From the NCBI RefSeq assembly GCF_008042275.1, contig NZ_RDBK01000023.1, forward strand, positions 114,341 to 147,368: a DNA stretch of 33,028 bases. The letters run 5' to 3'. The DNA is from Streptomyces sp. OR43. Lineage in GTDB: Bacteria > Actinomycetota > Actinomycetes > Streptomycetales > Streptomycetaceae. The notes below the pieces were generated by a model that saw only the letters and a program-made list of their open reading frames with translations, was not told the DNA's origin and did no database searches. The position numbers and the translations under genes were made by a program. Shown here piece by piece: positions 1-10,700 of this stretch; the stretch's first letter is position 1; every line of letters starts with the position of its first letter.

Positions 1-1
1 C

Positions 2-1663
2 ACGGTGGCCGGGGCCGCGCTCCAGGTGCTCCCGGTGCTGCTGCTCGGTCAGGTGGTCGACGGGGTGGTCGACGGCGAGCCCCGGTCCCTCCTCGTCCGG
101 ATCGGCGTGCTGATGGCCGCCGCCGCGCTTCTCGGAGCGGCGGCCACCGCGGCGTCGACGTACCTCATCGGGCGGCTCGGCGCGGATCTGCTGGCCCGGC
201 TGCGTGAACGCGCCGTCCGGGCGGTGCTGGGGATGCCCAGCGCCCGGATCGAGCAGGTCGGCCGGGGAGACGTGCTCTCCCGGGTGGGTGACGACGTGGC
301 CGTGCTGTCCCGGGGCATCCGGTCCGCCGTGCCCACGGTGTTCTCGGCGGGCGTGCTCGTCGCCATCGCGACGGCCGGCATGTTCGGTCTCGACTGGCGG
401 CTCGGTCTGGCGGGCGCCGGTGCGCTCCCCGCGTACGCCCTGGCCCTGCGCTGGTACCTGCCCCGGTCCGCACCGCTCTACCGGAAGCAGCGTGCCGCTC
501 AGGCCGACCGGGCCCAGGCGCTGATCAGTGGTCTGAACGGCATCGACACGGTACGGGCGTACCGCCTGGAAGGCGCGTTCCGCGAGAAGGTCACGGCCGA
601 GTCGTGGCGGGTGCGCGAGTACGGCATCGAGGTGTTCCGGTTCTTCGGCCGCTTCGTCGGCCGGGAGAACCGTGCCGAGTTCATCGGACTCGTCCTGATC
701 CTCCTGGTCGGGTACGCCCTGCTGGAGGGCGGCGCCGCCACCCTCGGCGAAGTCTCGGCCGCCCCGCTGATGTTCCACCGGCTGTTCACGCCGCTCGGCG
801 CCATCATGTTCACGTTCGACGAGGCACAGAAGTCGGGCGCGAGCCTGACCCGGCTGGTCGGGGTGCTGGGCGAGGACGCGCAGGACCGCCTGGTGGGCGA
901 CTCCACCGTGGCGCCGGCGGACGCCGCTCCGTACCGGGTGACGGTGGAGGGGCTGACGTTCAGCTATCCCGACGCCGAGGACCCGGTCCTGAGGGACGTC
1001 AGCCTGACGATTCCGGCCGGCGGTTCACTCGCGCTGGTCGGGGCGACGGGCGCGGGCAAGTCGACCCTCGCCGCGCTGATCGCGGGCATCGGGAGCCCGC
1101 AGTCCGGCTCGGTGCGGATCGGGCCGAACGATCTCGCGGATCTCGACGAGGCCGGTGCCAGGGCCCTGGTGAGCATCCTGACGCAGGAGACGCACGTGTT
1201 CTCCGGTCCTCTCGGCGACGATCTGCGGCTTGCCGCGCCGGAGGCCACCGATGCGGAGTTGACGGACGCGCTGCGGACGGTCGGTGCGGGTGTGTGGGCC
1301 GAAGCGCTGCCGGACGGGCTGCGGACCGTGGTCGGCGAGGGCGGCGAGCGCCTCGACGTCACCAAGGTCGCGCAGATCGCCCTGGCCCGGCTGGTGCTGG
1401 CCGGTTCGCCGGTGGTGGTGCTGGACGAGTCGACGGCGGAGGCCGGGAGCGAGGGCGCTGCCGAGCTGGAACGCGGCGTGCTCGCCGCGTGTGCCGGCCG
1501 GACCACGCTGTTCGTGGCGCACCGGCTGACCCAGGCGACGGCCGCGGACCGGATCGCCGTGCTGGACGCAGGCCGGGTGGTGGAGCAGGGGACCCACGAG
1601 GAGCTGGTGGCCCTGGGCGGCCGGTACGCGCGACTGTGGCGGGCCTGGCGCGAAGGTAGTTAG
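2..1663 (+). CDS. cchG: ABC exporter half CchG (5' end cut by window)
   Basis: Fused membrane/ATPase half-transporter, probably one half of the exporter for the finished siderophore. The frame is open to the left edge; the first possible start is GTG at 5, but related exporters usually have a few tens more residues before the first membrane helix, so the true start is probably outside. Counting from that GTG, residues 1-290 are hydrophobic with several membrane segments and 310-552 form the nucleotide-binding domain. The Walker A (GATGAGKST, about 346), Walker B with catalytic Glu (VVVLDEST, about 471) and H-loop (AHRLTQ, about 505) are intact, and a Gln sits at the Q-loop. The ABC signature is not: where LSGGQ is expected the protein reads LDVTKVAQ (about 449). 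This is the mirror image of CchI, which keeps LSGGQ but lost Walker A, so the two probably work as a heterodimer. The stop overlaps an iron box leading into cchH. The name rests on architecture and position beside a coelichelin-type NRPS. Confidence 0.88.
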   Translation, partial: TVAGAALQVLPVLLLGQVVDGVVDGEPRSLLVRIGVLMAAAALLGAAATAASTYLIGRLGADLLARLRERAVRAVLGMPSARIEQVGRGDVLSRVGDDVAVLSRGIRSAVPTVFSAGVLVAIATAGMFGLDWRLGLAGAGALPAYALALRWYLPRSAPLYRKQRAAQADRAQALISGLNGIDTVRAYRLEGAFREKVTAESWRVREYGIEVFRFFGRFVGRENRAEFIGLVLILLVGYALLEGGAATLGEVSAAPLMFHRLFTPLGAIMFTFDEAQKSGASLTRLVGVLGEDAQDRLVGDSTVAPADAAPYRVTVEGLTFSYPDAEDPVLRDVSLTIPAGGSLALVGATGAGKSTLAALIAGIGSPQSGSVRIGPNDLADLDEAGARALVSILTQETHVFSGPLGDDLRLAAPEATDAELTDALRTVGAGVWAEALPDGLRTVVGEGGERLDVTKVAQIALARLVLAGSPVVVLDESTAEAGSEGAAELERGVLAACAGRTTLFVAHRLTQATAADRIAVLDAGRVVEQGTHEELVALGGRYARLWRAWREGS

Positions 1664-1693
1664 GTGAACCTTACTTAGGCTAGGCTAAGTTGG
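1660..1693. promoter_or_regulatory. Two overlapping iron boxes (IdeR/DmdR operators) before cchH
   Basis: The gap between cchG and cchH carries two adjoining matches to the actinobacterial iron box TWAGGTWAGSCTWACCTWA. TTAGGTGAACCTTACTTAG (1660-1678) matches 15 of 19 positions and TTAGGCTAGGCTAAGTTGG (1675-1693) about 14 of 19. They share four bases, start on the cchG stop codon and end about 30 bp before the cchH start. I infer that iron-loaded DmdR/IdeR repressor sits here and that cchH-cchI has its own iron-controlled promoter even if cchG also reads through. Counts were made by eye. Confidence 0.75.
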
Positions 1694-1724
1694 AAACCTC
1701 GTCGGATGGGAAGCGGAGTCTTCG

Positions 1725-4700
1725 ATGATGGAACCGGACGCTCGTCACGTACTGCTTTCCGAGGAGGGCCTGGCCGGCCTGCGCCGGAGGACCGGTGAAC
1801 ACAGCGACGGGTCCCTTGTCACCGCGTGTGCCATCGCGCTGGCCCACTGGGCGACCCGGCAGAGCCCCGGCGGCATGGACCTCGCCCCCGGCACGCTGTT
1901 CGCCGATGTCCTCGGATGGGCCGCCAACGGCGGTTCCGGGACCGCCGGATGGGAGACCGACGCGGCGCGGCGCACCATCACCGTTCCGGAAGGCGTCTCG
2001 CCGGCCGACGCCCAGCTCGCCCTCGACGACCTCGCCGAATTCCCCGACCGGCCGCTGGGGACCATCGGCCCCTCCGGTCTCGCGGCACGGATCGAGGATC
2101 TGGCCCGGTGGAACGACACCGAGGCCGGCCGAGACCGGCCGACCATCGTGGAGATGTTCCGCGAGCAGGTACGGAAGCGGCCCGACGCGGTCGCGATCGT
2201 CGAGGGAAAGCGCTCACTGACCTACGGTCAGGTCGGGGACTTCGCGAGCCAGTTGGCCCACCATCTGATCGAGCGCGGACTCGCGGCCGAGCAGGTCGTG
2301 GGCATTTCCCTCGGCCGCAGTGCCGACATGGTCGTCGGGCTGCTCGGCGTGCTCCAGGCGGGATGCGCCTTCGTCCCGCTCGATCCGATGTGGCCCGCCG
2401 CGCGCCGCGCGGTCGTCATCGAGGACGCCCGGGCCGTCCTCCAGCTCAACAGTTCGGGCGAGCGCGAGCCGGGTGAGCCGGAGGCCGTAGCCGTCGACCT
2501 CGACGACTGGACGTTCGCTTCCCACTCCGTCGAGGCGCCCGACCTCACCGTTCCCGGTCCCGCCCTGGCCTATGTGATCTTCACCTCCGGCTCGACCGGC
2601 CGGCCCAAGGGCGCGATGATCCGTCACGAGGCCATCAGCGAGCGCCTGTTGTGGCAGGTCGAGCAGATCCTGCACTTCGGTCACGACGACGCGTCCCTGT
2701 TCAAGGCACCGCTGTCCTTCGACATCTCGATCAACGAGATCTTCCTGCCGCTGGTGTGCGGCGGCCGGCTGGTGGTCCTGCCGCCCGGCGGCGAACGCGA
2801 CCCGCACCACCTGCTGAGCGTGATCGCCGAACAGCGCGTCACCTTCACCTACCTGGTGTCGTCCATGCTGGACGTCCTGCTGGAGATGGCGGGGGACTCC
2901 GGGCGCCTCGACAGCCTGCGCCATGTGTGGTGCGGCGGCGAGGTACTGACCCCCGAGCTCTACGAACGGTTCCGCACCCGCCTCGACATCCCCATGTACC
3001 ACGGCTACGGCCCCGCCGAGACGACCATCGGCGTCTCGCACGTCATCTACCGGGGTGCCGCGGAACGCCTGTCGACATCGATCGGGAGGGCCAACCCCAA
3101 CACCCAGCTGTACGTGCTGGACGACGAACTGCGCCCGGTCCCGGTCGGGGTGGGCGGCGAACTGTACGTCGGCGGCTTCCTGCTCGGCCGCGGATACGTC
3201 AACGCGCCCGGCCTGACCGCATCCCGCTTCGTGGCGAACCCGTTCGCCGCCGACGGCTCCCGGCTCTACCGGACCGGCGACCTCGCCCGGTACGCCCCGG
3301 ACGGTTCACTGGACTTCCTGGGCAGGGCCGACAACCAGATCAAGATCCGGGGGATGCGCCTGGAGATCGAGGACGTCGAGGCAGGTCTCGCCGAGCACCC
3401 CGGCGTACGGCACAGCTGTGTCGTCGCCAGGAAGAACACGGCGGGCGGCAGCTACCTCGTCGGGTACGTGATCCCGGCCGCCGGACACGAGGACCTGCAC
3501 GCCGACGAGGTCAGGGCATGGGCCGACGCGCACATGGTCGAGTACATGGTGCCCACCCACACGGTCGTGATGCGGGAGTTCCCGCTCACCGCCAACGGCA
3601 AGCTCGACCGGGCCGCGCTGCCGGAACCGGTGACCTCGGCGGGCCCGGTCCTCCAGCCCGCCACCGAGAACGAACGCGTGGTCTGCGCGGCCGTCGCCGC
3701 GGTCCTGAGGCTGGACGAGGTCGGCGTCGACCAGGACTTCTTCCGGCTCGGCGGGGACAGCATCCTGGCCATCTCCCTGCTGAGCGCGCTGCGGGACGCC
3801 GGGCTCCACGTCACCGCACGGCAGATCTTCGCCCACGGCGTCGTCGGCGCCCTCGCGGCCGTCGCGAGCCGCGAGGACGCCTCCGCGGTGCGGGACGACG
3901 ACGTGGCGACCGGGCCCGTCGTGGGCTCACCCATCGTCCAGTGGCTCGGCGAGGTCACGGACGCGGTCGACGGCTTCGTGCAGTCGGTGGTGCTGAACAC
4001 CCCGCCGGAGCTGAGCGCCGAAGCGCTGGACGAGATCCTTACCGCCGTGGTCCGGCGGCACGACATGCTGCGGGCCAGGCTGGTGCGCGGTGAGCGCTGG
4101 AGCTTCGACATCCCGGAGGCCGACGAGGCCGTCGCCGGGTGGCAGGAGAGCGGCCTGCCGCTCGACGCCTGCGTCCGGCTCGCCACCGACGGGCTCGATC
4201 CGGACCGTGGAGTCATGCTGCGTGCCGTCTGGCGGCGCGAGGCGCGGGAACTGGTCGTGGTCATCCACCACGTGGTCGTCGACGGCGTCTCCTGGCGGGT
4301 CCTGATGGAGGACCTGGCCACGGCATGGCAGCAGTCGAGCGCGGGAACACCCGTCGAACTGCCACCGGTGGGCACGTCGTTCCGGCGCTGGACCGAGCTG
4401 CTCGCAAGCACCGAATTCGACGCCGACCGCGCCTACTTCGCGCGTCCCCTGCCGGGCGCGGACGGACCCCTGGGCAGGCGCGCGCTGTCCGGCGCCGACA
4501 CGGTGGCGAGCGAGCGGGAGCGGACGGTACCGGTCGGGCCCGGGATCACGGCGGCGCTGCTCGGCGAGATACCCGCGAAGTTCCACGCGGGCGTCAACGA
4601 CGTCCTGCTCACCGCGCTCGCCGTGGCCCTCGCCCGGTGGCGCCGCGACCTCGGCCAGGACCAGACGTTCGCCCACATCGAGCTGGAGGGCCACGGCCGA

Positions 4701-7700
4701 GAGGGACGCTTCGTCGCGGCCGCCGCCGGCTTCGAACCCGAACTGTCGCGGACCGTGGGCTGGTTCACCACCCTCTTCCCGGTGACGGTCGACCCGGGGG
4801 CCGCGGCCGACCTCACCTCGCCGGCGTACCTGTCCGCCGCGCTGAAGGCGGTCAAGGAGGACCTGGCCGGCGTGCCGGGCAACGGTCTCTCCTACGGCGC
4901 CCTGCGGTATCTGTCCGGCGCCCGGTTCGAGGCGCCCGCACCCCAGGTGCTGTTCAACTACCTGGGCCGCTTCGACTCGGGCTCCGCCGGGGACTGGCAG
5001 CTCGCCGGTGCCACCGGGCAGTTGGGCGAGAAGCGCGATCCGAGGATGCGCCTGCGGCGCGCCCTGGAGTTCAACCTGATCGCCGAACCGGACGCAACCG
5101 GCGGGTACGAACTCGTCACCACGATCTCCTGGCCCGACGGCGTGTTCACCGACGAGGACATCACCGTCATCGGCGCGTACCTGCGCGACGCCCTGGCCGG
5201 GCTGGCCGCGCTCGAAGGCGGCGGCCACTCGCCCAGTGACTTCGCCCCGCTCCCGCTCACCCAGGCCGACGTCGACGCCCTGGACGGGCCCGGACTGTGC
5301 GACATCCTCCCGCTGACCCCGTTGCAGGAGGGCCTGTACTTCCACTCGGTCTTCGACGACGACTCGGCCGGCAGCTACGTGGAGCAGCAACTGCTCACGC
5401 TGGACGGCGAGGTGGAGGCCGGACGGCTCGCGGCCGCGGCCACCCGACTGCTGACGCTGTATCCCAACCTGGCCGCCCGGTTCACCGCCCTCGCCGACGG
5501 CCGGGTCGTCTCCGTACTCGAAACCGGCGTCGAGGCGCCCTTCACCACGCTGGACCGCCCCGGCATCACCGACGCCGAGATCCGCGAGCACGCCGAGCGG
5601 GACCGCCGCGCCGGGTTCGACCTGGCCACCGGCCCGCTGATGCGCTACACACTCATCCGCGACGGCGCCGGACGCAACGTGCTGGTGCAGACCGTGCACC
5701 ACATCATCGCCGACGGCTGGTCGGTGCCGCCGATGCTCCGCACACTGCTGGCCGAGTACCACCGCCCGGGCGCCGCGTACCGGACCGGCGGCTTCCCCGA
5801 CTACGTGCACTGGCTCGCCGACCGGGACGACGACGAGAGCGACCGGGTCTGGCGCGAGCAGCTCGCCGGTCTGCCCGGCCCCTCGCTCGTCGCCGACGGC
5901 CACCTCCCGTCCGACCGGTTCGCCGACACGGCCGTGGAACCCCCGGTCGACGTCGACGCGGCAGCGCGGGCGGCCGGCGTACCCCTGAGCGTGGCCGTGC
6001 ACAGTGCCTGGGCAGTGACGCTCGGCGGCATCCTGCCCGGCAACGACGTCGTGTTCGGCTCCACCGTGTCCGGACGCGACGCGGAGGTGCCCGGCATCGC
6101 CGACATGGTGGGCCTGTTCATCAACACGATTCCCGTACGCGCCCGTTGGGAGGCGACGACGACGGCCGCCGGCCTGCTCGCCTCCGTGCGGGAACACCAG
6201 AGCGCCGTGCTGCCGCACCAACACGTCTCGCTGGCGCGGATCGGCAGGCTGACCGGTGCCGGTGCCCGCTTCGACACCCTGGTCGTGTTCGACGTCGCGA
6301 CCGACGTGGCCGCGCTGCGCCGGCCCGGCGACGAACTGGTCATCACCGCCATCGTCAACGAGGGGGCCCCGCACTACCCGTTGACGCTGGTGGTGGAACG
6401 CACCCACGACGGCCGGCCGCGCTTCAACCTGATCTACGACGCTGCGCTGCTCCGGGACTCCGGTGCCGCGACGATCCTCCGCACGTTCACCCGCACGCTC
6501 ACCGGTCTGCTCACCCGGCCGGACGCACGCGTCGAGGAGCTGGCGGCCGAGGACGACCGGCGCCCCGCCGCGCACGCACCGACGACGCTGGCCGCACTGT
6601 TCGACGCCGCCGCGCTCCGCGACCCGGCGGCCGTCGCCGTCACCCAGTGCGCGCTGGACGGCTCCGGAAGCTCCCTCACCTACGGCGAACTGGCCGCGAG
6701 GAAGGCCGAGCTGGCGGGGGCGCTGCGCACCGCCGGCATCGGACCGGGCGGCCGCGTCGCCGTCGCCGTACCGCGTTCGCCGGAACAGGTCGTCGCCCTG
6801 GTCGCCATCGTCACCGCGGGCGGCGCCTACGTACCGCTGGACCTGGCGTACCCGGACGAACGGCTGGCGTACATCCTGGCCGACGCCGCACCGCAGGCCG
6901 TGCTCGTGGAGCGGGAGCAGCGCGAGCGCTTCACCGGCCTGCTGGCCCGGGCCGGTGTCCCGGCGAGGGTGCTCGTGCTCGGGGACGAACTGCCGCGGGC
7001 GGACAGCACGGCGCCGCAGACCGCGGGTCCCCGCCCGCAGGACCCCGCGTACGTGATCTACACGTCCGGGTCCACCGGCCGGCCCAAGGGCGTCGTCGTC
7101 CCGCACGCCTCCGTTGTCGCGCTGCTCGCGCACACCCGCGCCGACATGGACTTCGGGCCACAGGACGTGTGGGTCCAGTTCCACTCGTACTCCTTCGACT
7201 TCGCCGTCTGGGAGCTGTGGGGAGCGCTGGCGCACGGAGCGGAGCTGCTCGTGCCGGACTACGCGCTGACCCGTTCCCCGGTGGACTTCCACCGGCTGGT
7301 CCGCGAGCGCGGAGTCACCGTGCTCAACCAGACCCCGTCGGCGTTCTACCGGTTCATCGAGGCGGACCGGCACGCCGGAGAACCGGCGGCCGCCCTGCGC
7401 CGGATCATCTTCGGCGGCGAGGCCCTGGATCCCGCGCGGCTGCGCGGCTGGGTCGAGCGGTACGGCACCCGCTCGCCCGAGCTCGTCAACATGTACGGCA
7501 TCACGGAGACCACCGTCCACGTCACCCACCGGGTGCTCACCGACGAGGACTTCGGCGGAGACGTCAGCCCGATCGGCGGCCCGATCCCCGGTCTGGACAC
7601 CTACCTTCTCGACGACCGGCTCCGGCCGGTGCCGCCCGGCAAGGTGGGTTCCATCTACGTCGCGGGCGACCAGGTCTCCCTCGGCTACCTCGGCAGGCCC

Positions 7701-10700
7701 GGGCTCACCGCGGGCCGGTTCGTGGCGAACCCCTTCGCGGGCGACGGCTCCCGCATGTACCACACGGGCGACCTGGCCCGCCGGACGCTCGACGGCGAGC
7801 TGGAGTTCGCCGGCCGGGCAGACGGCCAGGTCCAGCTCAAGGGATTCCGGATCGAGCCCGGCGAGGTGGAGGCGGCGATCAGGGAACTCGACACCGTGGT
7901 CGACGCGGCCGTCACGGTGGCGGACAGCGGCGACCACCTGGTCGCGCACGTCGTGGGCCGGGCACCCGCCGACCTCACCGCGCTCCTCGCCGCGAAGCTG
8001 CCCGCGCACATGGTGCCGGGCCAGGTGCGATGCGTGGACGCGCTGCCGCTGACCGTCAACGGCAAGCTGGACCGCGAGGCCCTGGCCGCGCAGGCCGCGC
8101 GGGAAGCCGGCCCGCAGACGGCCGTCCCGCCGGCCACCACCGGCGGCGCGCTCGGCGCGCTGACCGGCGTCTTCGGCGAGACGCTGCAAGGCTCCGACGT
8201 GGACGCCGACACCGACTTCTTCGCGGCCGGCGGCGACAGCATCCTCGCCATCACGGTCATCAACCGGGCCAGAGCCCTCGGACTCCACATCGCACCGCGC
8301 GACGTCTTCCTGTTCAAGACCCCGCGCGCACTCGCCGAGCAGCTGGACTCGCGCGTACCGCAGGCCCTGGCCGCCGGACCCGTCCGCCGCGAGGACGGCC
8401 CGCTGCTCCCGACGCCGATCATCCTGCGCCGGCGGGAACGGGGCGGTTCGCTCGCCCGGTTCGCCCAGGCCAGGTCGCTGGTGGTCCCCGAGGGCGTCGG
8501 GCTCGGCGACGTGGAACGCGCCGCGAACGCCGTCGTGGCGGCGCACCCCGTCCTCCGGCTGAAGCTGGACGTGGATCACGGCGTGTGGGCCCTGCGTACC
8601 GAGCCCCACCGCGAGGTCACCGTCTTCCGCACGGAGACGGGCGACCCATCGGCCGCCGCGAACGAAGCCGCGGGGCGCCTGAGCCCCGGGTCCGGGGAGG
8701 TCGTCGCCTTCTCCTGGATACCCGGGAGCCGGACCCTCGTGGTCACCGCGCACCATCTCGCCGTCGACGCGGTGTCCTGGCTGATCCTCCTCGACGACCT
8801 GGCCACCGCCCTGAGCGGAGCCGCCCTGCCGCCGCCCACCACGTCCTACGGCGAGTACGCCGAAGCGACGGGCGCCCGCAGCGCCGAGCTGACCGGCCTC
8901 GACGACTGGATCACCACGCTCGCGGCGCCCGCGCTGCTGTCCGGCGTCGAGGGCCTGCGCGAGACCACCGTCGTGCTCGCGCCCGACGTGAGCGGCCGGG
9001 TGACGCGTACCGCACCCGCCGCACTCGGCGTCGGCCTCACCGAGCTCCTGTGCGGCGCACTGCGCACCGCGCTGACCCACGTTCAGACGGCACCCACCGA
9101 CCTCGCGATCGACCTGGAGCGCCACGGCCGTGTCCCTGTCCGGGGACACCACGACTACACACGCACGGTCGGCTGGTTCACCGCCATCGCGCCCGTACGG
9201 CTCACGGCGCACACCGACCCCGTCGAGGCGGCGCGCGAAGTCGCCGAACGCCAGCCCGACGAGGATGGGCACGTCGCCTACGGCAGGCTCAGATACCTCA
9301 ACCCGCAGACGGCCCCGCTGCTGACCGCTCGCCCTCAGGTCCTGTTCAACTACCTGGGCCGCGGCGGCGAGTCCCGGGCGCCGCAGCTCACCGGCGCGGA
9401 CGAGGGCAGCCCCTACGCCGTCGAGGTCAACGCCTGGACCGACGACACCACGGGCAGCCTGCACGCGGCCTTCACCCTCGCCGACGGCATCCCCGACGAG
9501 ATCACCGCGCACTGGCTGACCGCGCTGGAGCGCGTCGCGGAGGCCTCCACCACGGCCGAGCGCACCGCGCCGGTCAGCCCTCTCCAGCGCGGCCTGTACT
9601 TCCAGGCCCAGATGGCGGGCACGGCCGGACACTACGTCGCGCAGAGCTACTTCACGTTCGACCGCCGCCTGGACACCGACGCGCTCGCCGAGGCGATGGC
9701 GTACGTGATCGCCCGGCACCCCGTCGTGGGCGCCGGCTTCACCACCGATGACCGCGGCAACCCGGTCCAGGTCCTCAGGGCGGGCCGCCGGGTAGACGTC
9801 CGCACGGTCACCGTCGCGACGGAGGCCGAGGCCGACGCCCTGCGGGCCCGGGACCGCGACACCGGATTCGACGTGGAGGAGCCGCCGCTGATCCGGCTGA
9901 CCGTGGTGCGCCTGCCCGGTGACCGCGACGGCCTGCTGCTGAGCTACCACCTGCTGCTGTGGGACGGCTGGTCCCGCGAGATCGTGCTGCGGGAGCTGTT
10001 CGACGCCTACCGGGCCGTCCTCACGGGCCGGCCGCCGGCCGCGACCCCGCTCTCGCCCGGCTTCGAGGACTACGCCCGCGCGCTCGCCGCCAAGGATCCC
10101 GCCGTGGCGGAACGCTTCTGGGCGGACCACCTCGACGGCCTGACCGGCCCCACCCTGCTCGGCGGGGAGCGGCCGGCCGTCACGGACGAACTGCCGCGCG
10201 CGCTCGTCCACACGATGTCCGCCGAACTGTCCGACCTGCTGAGGCAGGCGGCCCGGACCCACGGCGTCACACTGAACTCGGTACTGACCGGGGCGTTCGG
10301 CCTTCTGCTCGGCGCGCACACCGGCCGCGGCGACGCCGTGTTCGGCGTGACCGTCTCCGGCCGCGAGGGCGAGGGCCTGTCCGGCATCGTCGGCGTCCTG
10401 CTCAACACCGTGCCCCTGTGGACGCGGGCCCGGCCGGACGACACGGTCCGGGAGTACCTGACCGCCGTCCAGGAGGCCCGGGTCGAGGCCATGGAGCACG
10501 AGCACCTGGGTCTCGGCGAGATCCAGCGGGCGAGCGGCCACGACACCCTGTTCGACAACCTGTTCGTGCTCCAGAACTTCCTGGACCTGGACGCGTTCGC
10601 CGAGATGAACGCCCGGCACGGCATCACCTCGGTGCAGGCCGACGACTCGACCCACTACCCGTTCACCTGGGTCGTCACGCCCGGCGACCGGCTCACCGTC

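Noticed and set aside
5297..9751. A 1484-codon plus-strand frame inside cchH
   Set aside because: It overlaps recognised NRPS domains in another frame and is Arg/Pro-rich; shadow only.
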